DNA from: Bursaphelenchus xylophilus
Taxonomy: Eukaryota; Nematoda; Chromadorea; Rhabditida; Aphelenchoididae
NCBI GenBank assembly: GCA_904066235.2
Contig: CAJFCV020000006.1
Coordinates: 7,688,001 to 7,752,000 of the forward strand
Reading direction: 5' to 3'
Length of the DNA stretch: 64,000 nt
This document shows, one piece after another, positions 1 to 16,400 of the stretch. Under the pieces are notes generated by a model. The model was not told the DNA's origin and made no database searches. It saw nothing but the letters and a program-made list of their open reading frames with translations. Every line of letters begins with the position of its first letter. The first letter of the stretch is position 1. The translations under genes and the position numbers were made by a program.

Positions 1-158
1 CTACTGGAAAAGGAAAGGCCAAGGTGTTGAAGGAAATTATTGATGAAGGCAGCAAAGAATATCCAGCAGGGCTAGTCTCTTTGAATAGCGGCCAGCCGGT
101 CCATTACTTCCTCGATGAAGAAGCTGCGCATCTTCTCAAATACAAGGGTAACCTGTAG
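1..158 (+). CDS. 6-phosphogluconolactonase, C-terminal end (partial)
   Basis: The window opens inside an exon that reads in the third frame to a TAG at 156-158, giving 51 residues. The piece TGKGKAKVLKEI, followed by a short proline-containing stretch and then YFLDEEAAHLL, matches my memory of the C-terminus of human PGLS (TGEGKAAVLKRI, then WFLDEAAARLL). PGLS hydrolyses 6-phosphogluconolactone in the cytosolic oxidative pentose phosphate pathway. The catalytic part lies outside the window. The related glucosamine-6-phosphate deaminases share the fold, but the FLDEEAA end fits PGLS better. Its 3' end converges with the gene at 297-833; an AATAAA lies about 50 bases past the stop. Confidence 0.82.
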   Translation, partial: TGKGKAKVLKEIIDEGSKEYPAGLVSLNSGQPVHYFLDEEAAHLLKYKGNL

Positions 159-296
159 AATATCTCTAGGTTTTTAAGCCTTTCACTTATCATTCATGGA
201 TAATCCATCAAATAAATGTAACATTTACTGAAAATATACTGATTAATTTCCCTTGGGGTTCAAAAATAAATATAAGCGTTTTAGCGGGTAGGCAAA

Positions 297-833
297 TCAG
301 TCGACGTCTGGGATTTGTTTAGCCTCTCGTCTTTTCTTCCTCTGACTCTTCCTCTTCTGCTCGTATTCCTTTGCAATTTGATCGAATTTTTTCATATAAC
401 AATCATCCTTATTTAGATGCTTGTCAACGGCGTATTTCAGACGTTCAAATGCAATGGATACGTTCTCACTTAAAAGCCGACTTTCATGTACCTAAAACTG
501 GATAAGAATACAAAAGAGTTGACTTACCTTCACCGAAACGTTAGTGGGGATATGTTTTAGTTGGACTGCATTCTGGGCGGTGTTGACCTTTTGTCCGCCC
601 GGTCCCCAACCACTTATGAACTGTTGCTGACACTCGTCAGCTCTGATTTCTGGGAACTGATAGTCTCGGAGTATTTTTCGAGCTCTTTTGGCCGCTGCTC
701 CACCACCGCCGATCTTGATTTTCGCGTTTTCTTGGTATGAGAATGATGCCATCGAATTCCGTTGATAACTGGAAGACGACCATGTTGGGCCCATCCCAAC
801 CGAAGCCCGCGAAGAAAGCTTAACCAGAAACAT
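297..833 (-). CDS. MTRFR: Mitochondrial translation release factor in rescue (C12orf65/MTRFR-like)
   Basis: Two exons, 833-528 and 491-297, join in phase to give 166 residues. The intron is 36 nt with GTAAGT...TTTTAG borders. Residues about 65-100 carry the peptide-release core, with GPGGQKVNTAQNAVQLKH holding the GGQ that triggers peptidyl-tRNA hydrolysis. The second exon is a basic tail (KRKSQRKKRR) like the ribosome-binding tail of human MTRFR. There is no codon-recognition domain, so it should rescue stalled mitochondrial ribosomes rather than read stop codons. The N-terminus is rich in Ser, Arg and Val and could be a mitochondrial targeting signal. An overlapping minus-strand frame opening at 910 is a shadow. 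Confidence 0.86.
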
Positions 834-3207
<2,374 letters not shown>

Positions 3208-6008
3208 TCAGCTGTTGTACTGGTGTAAACCTGGAAAGAGAAAAAGATATTATTTCGACCAAAAGAAATCGAATCAAGACGTTAAAAAAAAACACGACAA
3301 AGTCCATGAATAATATAAATCTTTCAAAAAAATTCAACCGGAACGCTTTTCACTGTCAAAATGGATAAACTAGATGGAACTTGACCAAAGGATAAAAAAT
3401 GACCACGATGGGGTGAATAATCAAAAATAAACTCATCAGCAGCCGAAAATAATTCCTCTGGTCCGAGTACAAGGTCATCAGTCCTCTACAGCGCGCAAAA
3501 GCTGAGCCAGTTCCAAAAAAAAGATGAAAAGGTGATTCGTAAGCGAAAAGACGCGCTGTGGGCCTAGAATGGCGGGCGCTGTCCCAAAACGATTTTGGCA
3601 TTCCGCAAGAATATTCTCCTTTGCGCGAAAGATACCTGCGCAAAATTCAAGGCGTTGGCAATATCCGTCGCAGAAACAACTGAAGAACTGGCCGTCACTG
3701 GCACCAGAATGCCCAGTGCCCAGTCGCACAGCCAGTAGAAAAGTCCCGGAAGGCCCCTCTTCGCCGGCCGCCGTTCGCCTGAATCCCTCGCCTCAGAATC
3801 TGTGTGCGACTCTGTCTCTCTCCGAGGCTGGCCGTTCTGCCCGCCCACTCTTTGCTTCTCTGGCGGGCACAGCTGGTCGACTGGGTGAAAAAGAAGAACG
3901 ACGCGCGTTTTTTTGAACGCGCACCCGTTCCAGGCCGTTTTGGGGACCTATGGTCGGCGGATGGATGAAGAAATAGACGCTCGCAAGGGTCAGGGTGCAA
4001 TGACTCATCGACTTGCGGTTGTTTTCGTTTATCTATGCGAGTAAAAAAGGGATGATTGTACTAGATATTCATCTGAAGCGATGAGATTTATGTCACTCAA
4101 CGTAATGGATGTCATCCGCTTTTGGCCGCGTTATTCTTCCGCCCGGAAAATGCCCGCGAGACCCGGAAAAGCAGCTGTGACTCTAGAAACGCGGATTTAA
4201 TTCCGTCTTGTTTCTGTAGACAGGATACAACGACAAATTAATTCCGGTCACTCAACGAATGTTTTTTTGGAACGAAGTCAGTCTTCGATTTCGGAGGGTG
4301 AAAGTGGCATGAACCGGAGCTCCTCGAACACATAGATGTATAATTTGGATGATGTTCACTTAATCGGAAAAGGTCGAGAGTAACGGATGAAATCGCGCAA
4401 TGTATGTTTTGCTCTGCCCGCAAGGTCGTCGCTGCTCAGTTTCCAAAGGTCATCAGCGTTCGGTTCAAAAGATATTCGTTTAAGGGGTTTAAGGGCGAGC
4501 GATATTATACTTGAGTCATTGACAGAGCGATTATCTCGAGTGTAATATGCAGCTAGGAGCACCGAGATGTTGGAAAAAGTTAACAGTGTGCAGCACTTAG
4601 CCTCTTATCATGTTAAATATTGAATCCCGCACCGCAAAAGATGAATCGCCATGTTTTATGCTCGACCACATTTCCGATACCACCAAAAAATTGTGGTGTT
4701 TTGTAATGACTCCTAAGCCCTAAATTTTTTTAAAATTATTTGTTTTTTCGCTTTTTGTTCGTGTCGCACTATACAAAGTCTAAGCTAATGAATCATTGAC
4801 GTACAACTTGCCCGGGACGGCAGGATGTTTCTGGGGGAAATGGGGATATGATTCACAGCACAGCGGCGATGACTCAGGTCGATTTGTGACTGAAAATCAT
4901 AACTGGAGGACTTTATGGGGCTATGGCCGGATGGGCTGAACATCCCGATCACTCGCGCCCTCTTTTTGCAATGAAAAAGTTAAAAATCTAAAGATCAAGT
5001 CGATTTTTTATGCTTTATGGAAAGGATGACTCCATGGGCAGTTAAAATAAGGTTATAAAATATACTAAACTTACTAAAAGTGAAAACAAAAAATGCATAA
5101 ATACAATGTAAACCGCGCTATTGCCTATAAAAGAGCTGTCACTCCGGGTTTATCGGTTTAAGGTGAAGCAAAACCCGATTAACGACAGAGAACCATCATG
5201 GTGACGAGCATAAATTCGTACGCGCCAATCCTAAATGGAAATATAGGGAGTCGCACAACTTTATTATTATCCCCGATCTTCACGAAACCAAGCGGCAAGT
5301 GACCCCGGAACAAATGCCTTCGAGGCTATTTATACCTGCCAGGCTTTGGACGTCGGTCCATTTTTGTAGGACCTCCAAATTGCCAGGGCTTTTTCTTTTA
5401 TCTTTCGGATGCCCTGAAACAACCATTGACAGTTGTTTTGTTTGCGGGGGATGCGGACGTTTAAAGAAAACCTGCACAGATGCCTCCTCGGAGCGATCGA
5501 GGGACCGAGGGTTCCAGTTTTGTTCTCGGAATAAAGTTATGGCCCGGGGAAAGGGGAAGACTTTACACAGGGAAAGGGCCCGGGATTAGTGATCCGATTG
5601 GATTCGTCGAATCCCCGAGGAGAGACGTGGACTGATCGGGGAAACGGCAGAGAAAAAGAAAGTCGGTCCATGCTCCTTGGCTCGATAGTGCAGACTTCCA
5701 AGAAGTTAGAGAGCGCCTGTCCGCCTCTGCATGACGATGAGGTCAATTCTACGAAGGAGAGAATTGTCCCTTTGTTGAGCATGAGCTTGATTGATGGGGC
5801 AAATGTAGGTGGCCAAAATAGAAAATCAGGCCATGAAAACGTGCCGATTAAATCTTGGACATATCTGGGTCCGGGGAGAGACCAAAAGTTATACAATTTG
5901 TCCAGAACAAAATTTTAAAAAGCAAAAATCGTAAAATCATCAAAACCAAAAATTAAAGGTAAGTAAAATATTGGTTTACACTTTTTGCAAGGACATGCAA
6001 AAGATGAC

Positions 6009-6164
6009 ATCAGTCTGTCGGGAAAAAACTGAGGACTCTGTCGCATCGCAAATTACATCGACGCCAAGAAAACGAATTGTGTCACGGCAAAATAAAATTG
6101 CTTTTCACTTCAGCGACGCGATCGGCGAAGCGACATTGCGCTTATTATTTTCCCGACAGACTGA
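6009..6164. mobile_element. Short element with 17-bp perfect terminal inverted repeats
   Basis: ATCAGTCTGTCGGGAAA at 6009-6025 is exactly inverted at 6148-6164, 156 bp end to end. The interior has no gene and only weak internal pairing. Size and structure fit a non-autonomous DNA transposon (MITE). No target-site duplication is clear; the repeat itself ends in AT on both sides. Confidence 0.7.
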
Positions 6165-8733
6165 TATTACTTGATTATGGTTTAGATTCACAGAAAAGGT
6201 GATTCGAATTCCTTCCTAATTGGGCTTGTTCACAAAAAGAAAGGGAAAGTCAGCACTGATAAGGGAAATCATCATAGGAGTAAAAAGCTAAAAGGATGCT
6301 TGCAAACAATACGCGCATGATGACAAAATGATTGTAGGGATCGTGTGTGTGCATTTCTTTTCCTTCCACTTCACACGTCAAGAAAGAGGAGTAACATTGG
6401 TACGCTCTTGTAAATAGTTTATTCCAGGAAGTGCAAAAGAAAGCAAATCTTAAGACGTTAATGAACATGGTGATCTTTGTTTACTTCATTCTTTACAATG
6501 AGTATGAAATTCTGAGACATTGAAGCATTTTTGCCCATTGAGCAACTACAGTATACATTTTATTGCAATTGTTTGAAGAGTTCAAGAAGCGGCAAGCGTT
6601 AACTGTTTTTTACGTGTTTTTAATTGCCTCCGGGGTCTGTTTGAATCGAGCGAATCAATCCCTGGAAGAGGCCAATTCTCAAGAATCGCCAGTCCCTCGG
6701 CCGCTTTGCAGTGGGTGTGCCGATCCGTTTAATAGATCGAGGGCGCTCCGCCTTCAGTTAACAGAAAAAGTGAGAGAGGAAACCCGGAGGACATATAAAA
6801 TGCAGTGCCAAGACCCGGATCACCATATTTTTCGGTTATTTCTCCCCTCAACCCAGTGTCGAATCTGTTTCCGTTTTTTCAGTCGCATTTGTTTATAGTT
6901 TATTTGATATAATTTCGGATTCAATCTTTCGGCCGCTTCGCTGAATCCCTTTTTTGCATTTTTTGGAAAAGGGGGGATATTGATTACATTTCACGAAAAA
7001 TTTGTTTGGCGTATTAATTTTGATTAATATAATACGCGCACTTTTCAGAGACTGGTCAAGAAACGCGCGATCGATGGGCCAAGGCTCGAATGACCACTAC
7101 ATTCGTGCAAAACCCCTCCTCTGACAGACTGATCAAAAAAAACCGGGCGCTCTCGATCGAGGCCCATAGATCCGGCCCGTTGAAAAGAGATCCACAACCG
7201 CCGGGATTCGAAGAAAAGCGTCGGCGGCCTGTGGTGTAGGTGGAGAGGGAACAGTTGTGGAGGGGTGGGGCCTCCGACGGGGAGAGTGGATCTGGGCCCG
7301 ATGGGCCAAGACTTCATCCGCCTACTCACTTTCAATCTCAAGAGGTGGGTTGTGTCCTCGCTTTCTTGTGTCAAGCCCGAGGGCCTATTCACTCCTTGGG
7401 CCTGGACCCAGATCGGTGGCATTCATCTATGGCCTGCACCCATCGACCATGAATGGTCAAGGTCTCCAGTGGTTGGTAATGTCTAGTCGTAGCTTTGTTG
7501 TATTTCCTTATAGATGGCCCGCACATTAGCAATTCCAAATTTGAATAATTTTTAATCACTATTTCGAAAAATTCACTTGACTCTCATCAACCTCGTTGAC
7601 ATACCACCATTTTACGCGAAAAAGTTAGTTAATATTCACAACTTGTAATCAGAAAACATCCCCAAAAGGATATGGACCCTGCCTTAGTCATCGAAACGCT
7701 AATCATCACCGAAAGGGCGCGATCTTATTTTTTGTGTGATTTTCGAATTTTAGAAATCGAGCGAAGCGTTGAGGGATGGGGGCGTGCCCTATCGCTGTCT
7801 TCGATGAATCAGCCCTTTAGTTCTCGGCTGCCCGTCGTCTTTTGGTCGCTGGGAGTTGGGACTGTTCCCCAGATCAGGACTGACGCTTAAGGTCGGCCGG
7901 CGCTTCCTCTTTTGTCCGGACCCCAAACCCGCGGCCGGAATGGACATCAGCCCCATCCAGCTGTCAGAACGGGTCAGTTGGGATGGGCGAGAGGCGTATA
8001 CCAAGATTTATCCCCCTTTTTCGCAACCCTTCTTGGGGTTGCATGCAAATTCCTTTTCGTATCGAGGTCATTGCTGCATAGGTAATCCGTTTAGGATGAT
8101 CCTGCTGCGCGGAAAACAAGCCGCGGCATTCCACCCGCTCACCATTCCCGACTGACTAGCTGCTATTGAGATGGCCTTCCATCCTCGACTTTATTCATGA
8201 TCGAAGACATTCTTTTCGTTCTGTTCGCACTGACGTTAGGAGAAGCGATTAACCCCGATTTTTGTACCAGAGAAGTAAGTGGTCGCCACATCCCCCCTTG
8301 CCTTCCCCTTACCCCCGCTCAGCGCATGAAGGAAGTGAAGTCGCACACAAAAAAGTTCACCTTGCATTGACCACGAACGTTGCGCACTCTGAGGTCAGTC
8401 CGTCGCCGTCGTTCCACAACTCATTTTCGAGGCGGCGGCGAGGGAAAAGCGAATGTTTTTTGTATTCTCACATTGCCACGTCTGCATTTTTAATGAAAGA
8501 TCGGGAGCGCCGACACCGTTCCTTCTCCGTCCCTTGGTCGCTTTCCTATCTCGATTCATATTCCCAGCCCTGGGGCACGGCCGCACCCCGATCGCTGCCT
8601 GATAACCGCATTTTAGGCCCGTGCTGAGGAATGTATCAGGAAAGGGAGAAGTCCTTGCCCTCACCCATAAAGACGCGCGCGCTCTTTCCTCAAAGGTTAG
8701 CCGGCCTTCGCGAATATTCGATCACATTTTGGT

Positions 8734-8799
8734 AGGTTGACAGCGGTTGGACGTCCGCTGAAAACGGCTGGTGACTCATTCAACGCCAGCAGTCAACCT
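8734..8799. repeat. Nested inverted repeats forming a potential three-way junction
   Basis: AGGTTGAC at 8734-8741 pairs with GTCAACCT at 8792-8799. Inside this closing stem are two further short stems, AGCGG...CCGCT and CTGG...CCAG. The outline resembles a small cloverleaf, but it has no tRNA box sequences. It lies about 540 bp upstream of actin copy B. Confidence 0.4.
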
Positions 8800-9334
8800 C
8801 CCCGATTTGGACATTGTGAACAAACTTTTTAGCGAAATATTTTGTTTCCGTCACTTCTTTTCCCGGGTTTCCGTCTAATTTGTCTTTTTCCTTGTACTCG
8901 TACGCAAGAATCGGCTTGCGCAATATAAAAAATGAATTTCGAAAACCGCGGGCGTTGGCATTTCGTTTTCAAAATGTATTTTTATATTTTTCCCGAATCC
9001 GATTTTCTCCAGTTTCCCGTTTTTTGGATGAAAAAAAATCTGATCTCATTACCGAGCCTCGAAGTTGAATATTTTCATTGCGAAGGCGTGTGCTTCATTC
9101 GGTGATTCACCCCGTTCTTCTGAATTTTCCTTCGTTTTGGCCCTTCCCCATATTTCGAAAACTCTCTGGAGCTTTATTTAGTCGAGAATATTGTTTTTAG
9201 CTGCATTTATGAGACTTTCAACAGTCAGCTTTTAATATTACTTTTCGCGTTTCTTCCGTGATCATAAAACGCAAATGAACAGTGTATTTTTTAATTCCAG
9301 GTTGACACACCCTTGTGGCCCCCAGCCGAACTAA

Positions 9335-11415
<2,081 letters not shown>

Positions 11416-13330
11416 ATGATTCCAACCAAATGTAAGTCCCAGTTTTTCAATCAATAACTTCTTAGGTCTTATTTTTGTAATTGTCATCTACGTATCCGAA
11501 TCAAGCAGATATGCTGACCAATTGTATGAAGATCTTCTCTACTTCTACAACAGAAGTGTTCGACCGGTCAGAAATACCACCGAACCCTTGAGAGTTAAAT
11601 TTGGAGCGTCTTTGATAAGGATAATTGATGTGGTAGGTCTACAGTAAGAGTTAGTTTTGTAGTTTAGGACGAAGTAAACCAGGTCCTAACTACCAGCCTA
11701 TGGCTTGAAATGCAATGGTATGATTACAAATTGCTGTGGGACCCAGAAAAGTTCGGAGGAATCAAGAAAGTACACATTCCGTCGGATCAGATTTGGATTC
11801 CAGACATCTTACTGTATAATAATGCTGATGGAGAACCCCATATTTCTGTAACCAGTGACGCCATTGTTTATTACACAGGACTGGTTGTATGGAAGCCGCC
11901 CAGTATCTACAAATCCTTTTGTCCCATTGATATTGAATACTTTCCTTATGATCAGCAACATTGTGAGATGAAATTTGGAGGTTGGTCATACCACGGGTTT
12001 TTGATGGACGTCATCCAACTGACGGTAAGGGCCATTTTTCAATTTGAATGATTGTGCTTTAGGAACATCCGGAGGACATTCGGAACCAGTTAGACCGAAA
12101 AGGAAAACATTCACAGTTCCTGGAGCAGGGAATGGACTTATCATCGTATTATCCGTGAGTCATCTCATGTACATATAAGTTTGAAATAAATTTATAGGAG
12201 TAATGAATGGGACCTGCTGGAAGTGTCCAGTGCACGCCATGAAGAGCTTTATCCTGGTTGCTGTGGCCCTGACTATTATATCGACATTACATTTCATATA
12301 ACCATCAGACGAAAGACTTTATTTTATACAGTGAACCTGGTTTTACCGTGCGCCATGATCGGTAAGGGGGTACGGAGACTGAATCGCAAAATTACGGGCT
12401 TTTTATTTTCCTGATTACATAATTACAGCGTTCTTGACAATCTTCGTATTCTATATCCCAGCAATTGAACACAAAATTACGCATTCGATCTCCGTCCTGG
12501 TTACCTTGACTGTCTTTTATCTTGTTTTAATCGAGTTAATCCCACCTACCTCTTTGGTGATTCCATTGATCGGGCAATATATACTGTTCACCATGTTTCT
12601 GGTTTCTTTCTCGATTATTTTGTCGGTAGTAACAGTTAACTGGTATCGTCGAGACGGCACACTACATACAATGCCTCCATGGCTGTACGTCGTCTTCGTC
12701 AGATATCTCCCATGGATGTTGAGAATGGAAAAACCGGAGGAAGATGAAGTCCATAGTGAAGAAGGAAGTTTGAGTGAGGTCTCCATATCAGGTAAGTCGA
12801 GTCCAGTTATGTTTACATAAATTTTTTAGTACATTATTTTTATACTAATTTTCAGATTTGTTTAACGCCGAGAGTCCGGATAGTCCGTTCTTTGAGAATG
12901 TAACTCAAATGGCTGAGACTGAGCTACGTCTGTCCCAACTCGCCCAACTAAGAGGAATGCATCCAGATACCATAAGGCGGATGATTGACAATGTCAATTT
13001 CATCGCGAATTATTACAAAGACAAACAGAAAAGGGATAAGGTATGCGATGACTTTACTGTAAATTGATTCTGTGCAATTTCTTTTACGGATAATTGCAGA
13101 TCAGCGATCTCTGGTCATTTGTGGCCATGGTAATGGACAACCTGATGCTTTACATATTCACTTTTGTTTTCGTTTTGGGGACCTTGCTGATCATTGCCAG
13201 ATCCCCGTATTTAGCCGAATCAATTTCGCCATTAGGCGTCCAGCTCGCAACCAAACCTCTCAGCGCCGATACTATCGAATTCGCCCTGAAGGACAGCAAT
13301 TTCACATATTCCAATTTTAATTTCCAGTAA
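11416..13330 (+). CDS. Nicotinic acetylcholine receptor subunit, alpha-type (copy 1)
   Basis: Eight exons give 524 residues in consistent phase: 11416-11431, 11466-11632, 11668-12024, 12063-12154, 12198-12361, 12429-12791, 12856-13040 and 13100-13330. A signal peptide (MIPTKCLIFVIVIYVSES) precedes the ligand domain. The Cys loop spans residues 146-160, with 13 residues between the cysteines. Vicinal cysteines in YPGCCG mark an alpha-type subunit. TM1-TM3 run from about 245 to 325, followed by a cytoplasmic loop and TM4. The residue before Lys at the inner mouth of TM2 is His (IEHKIT) rather than the usual Glu. The NWYRRDG sequence after TM3 points to the nematode levamisole-receptor subunits; I would test the ACR-8/ACR-12 and UNC-29 groups first. 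The paralogue starts 141 nt downstream. Confidence 0.93.
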
Positions 13331-13470
13331 TATTTAAGCCCCGATTTGCCCGGTTCTTCCCTCCTCCTCAGCTTTTTTAATGTCAGCTGTCGGGACTCCT
13401 AAAGACTTGGGAAGTCAAATTATTTTAAAAGTCTATAAAATATTAACTTTCCGATGCTTAATGTGACCAA
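13331..13470 (+). other. Short spacer between tandem receptor genes (possible operon junction)
   Basis: Only 140 nt separate the stop of copy 1 from the ATG of copy 2 on the same strand. That is the spacing usual for nematode operons resolved by SL2-type trans-splicing. Pyrimidine-rich stretches are present, but I see no decisive U-rich element. Separate promoters remain possible. Confidence 0.4.
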
Positions 13471-16400
13471 ATGCTACATTCGCTAACGCTGCGTGAGTCT
13501 CAAACTTACTTTTGTGTACCTTTTTACAGTAATCATCGCTCTGTTAATTCCACTTGCACATCTCAGCAAGCATGCTAACCAACTTTACGAAGATCTCTTA
13601 TACAGCTACAACAAAAGTGTTAGACCAGTTAGCAACACAAGTCAACCTGTCATGGTGCAATTTGGAGCATCGCTGATCAGAATAATTGACGTAGTAAGTC
13701 CGCCTTTACCGAGCTTGGACGAAAAAGCCAGAACGAACTGAAACTTTGGCGTAGAAGAAAGTTCGTCCCTACTTTAGGCTCAAACCCAATAAGGCAATAA
13801 GTCAAAAAATAAACAAAATACAATTTATCTGCTTAAAATCAACAATAATAAGAGTCTGAAAGGTACTAAGCTAAGAGGAAACAAAATAATAACACTACTT
13901 TAGATACGAATATAGTTGGAATTGCGGGTCTTAGGGTGGAAGGAGTGGCTGGGGAGAGCACAGTTGCCGTAGAAGCGGTTTCCGGGACGGGTGTTCATGT
14001 AGCGATTCTGGGGCATGCGACGCTGATGATACTGGTTCTGATTACGGACGGCGTTGGGGCCAAAGGTCTCCTGGTTGGTTTGGCGCTCTTTTCTCCAATT
14101 GGGACGACTGTACTTGCTAGAAACAAATTTAATTCTATGTTCCATCTGGAATCTTACCCTTCGGCTTTCTCGAGGGCTTCACAGGAGATCTCGTCGAAGA
14201 AACTGTCCTTATTGTAAAAGGACTTTCCCTCCTCGTCTTTTTGAACACTCTCCATCGAATGCTCCTCATTCTCAGCTTTATCTAAATTTTTTTTTTTCAT
14301 ATATCGAATAAAAAACCCCTACCATCTTGAGCTTCCTTCTTATCATCACTAGCAGATCCATTGGATCCATTCAAAGTCTTTTCAAATTGTTCGTTGGCCT
14401 TGACAAAGTCGTAATCGCTATCGAATTGGAGCTTCTCTTTAAAGGCAACATGAAGAGACTGGGATTTGGAGTTGTAGTTGTTGTATCCTCCAATGTTTGG
14501 ATAGTTGTTGGGTTGACGATGGCGTTGATTGCTATAATTGAACCCACCGTTGCGCTCATGATGCTGTGGAGCATGCGATGGACGAGAAGACTTCGCCATG
14601 GATACAATGGCTGGATCAAACACAGTCAACTCACTAGGACTGATGTCCTCCATCACGACGAGATCCTTGATGTCGGTGGCCTTGAAAATAACATACTCAA
14701 ACACTTCTTCTCGAGCCTTCACTGGACGACTGGATGGTCGATCTTCGGTGCCAAACGAACGAACTAAAAACATAAACAATAAAAACCCCTGTCATACCCA
14801 ACCTAAAACAATGCCACAAACAAAAGATATAAAACTCACCCTTGGACAACGAAATGGTGGAAGCCTGACTATCCACGGCAAAGAGAGTTCCTTCATAGCG
14901 AATCTCGGACTTCGAGATTAGGTTGATTCTACTTCCAATGTACGGCGATTTAGACGACATCTTCAAGTTTACAACATACACAAGGTACAATATGTAAATA
15001 CCACAATATATTAGACAAGAACGCGTAAAACCATCTAAAAAATATCGCTCCTGTTGCTGCAGGCAATACGGTATAATCGACGAGATATTTCATTAAAAAA
15101 TCTTTCGTTTCGAGAGAAAATCGGAAGCCGGGAAAAGTAAATTTTAAATTGTAGGACGAGATAAATCAAGTCTTGACCACAAATTTATGGCTGGAAATGC
15201 GATGGTACGATTACAAATTAGTCTGGGATCCTTCAAAATTCGATAATCTGAAAAAGATTCATATTCCATCCGATCAGATTTGGATTCCGGATATAATTCT
15301 CTACAATAAGTAAGATGTTTTACAATTATCCAAAATTATGTAATATGTTTATATGTGACATAACATAGGTTACGTCAAATTACATAACTATCTTGCAGTG
15401 CTGACGGTGAGCCTCATATTTCCGTAACCAGCGATGCTATCGTATATTATACAGGGCTCGTGGTGTGGAAGCCTCCAAGTATTTACAAATCCTTCTGCCA
15501 AATTGACATCGAATACTTCCCCTACGATAAGCAGAGTTGTTCGATGAAGTTTGGAGGTTGGTCGTACAATGGGTTCTTGTTGAATATGGTTCAACTTACA
15601 GTAAGTATCACAAAAAATTTTTGATTGTATCACTTTAGAGTAATGCCAGTCTGATCGAAACAAGAAAAGACGACGAAGGAAAGGAGTTTCAATATGTCGA
15701 GAGAGGGATGGATTTATCCTACTTTTACCCGTGGGTTTTCATCTCCAATATTATGTTTGATTTTAGAAGTCTCGAATGGGATCTGCTGACATTGAACAGT
15801 AAACGACACGAACAGTTATATCCTGGATGCTGTGGACAAGAGTTTTACATTGACATCACATATGAGATCAGTTTGAGAAGGAAGACTCTGTTTTATACTG
15901 TAAATCTGGTCACGCCATGTGCTTTGATTGGTACGGGAATACTGCGTTATAAGATATTTTTGTTGCAGCATGGTTAACATTATTTGTGTTTTACATACCG
16001 GCCATTGAACACAAAATTACGCATTCCATATCAGTGCTGGTTACATTGACTGTGTTTTATCTTGTTTTAATCGAGTTAATCCCGCCAACATCGTTGGTGA
16101 TTCCATTGATTGGTCAATACATTTTGTTCACAATGTTCTTGGTATCTTTTTCCATCATAATTTCCGTTGTGACTGTCAATTGGTATCGCCGAGATGGTTC
16201 TTTGCACAAAATGCCAGACTGGATGTACATTGTTTTTGTCAAAGTACTGCCCAAATTATTGTTTATGGAGCCCCCTGAGGATGACGATGATGAACAGAAA
16301 TCAGAAGGAAGTGTCTCTGGTACGGTTTTATTGGAATCTCACTAATATTAGTTCAGATTGTCAATCTCCCTCCAGTATGGGGTCAAGACGACCAAGTCCT

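Larger units (their letters stand above)
3231..9300. promoter_or_regulatory. 6.1-kb region between the divergent actin genes
   Basis: Neither strand shows a gene I can support. The many 60-125 codon frames lack recognisable motifs and consistent splice phase. Because the two actin genes are transcribed outward from here, the region must hold both promoters. Each actin gene has a CCAG acceptor 26-43 nt before its ATG, so untranslated first exons or trans-splicing are likely. A TATA-like CTATAAAAG lies at about 5125 on the plus strand, but its link to either gene is unproven. A TIR element (6009-6164) and a branched inverted-repeat motif (8734-8799) are listed separately. Confidence 0.55.

Noticed and set aside
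3478..4008. Several 70-115 codon frames on both strands between the actin genes
   Set aside because: They overlap each other on both strands, in a GC-richer patch with few stops, and carry no motifs, so they look like chance frames.
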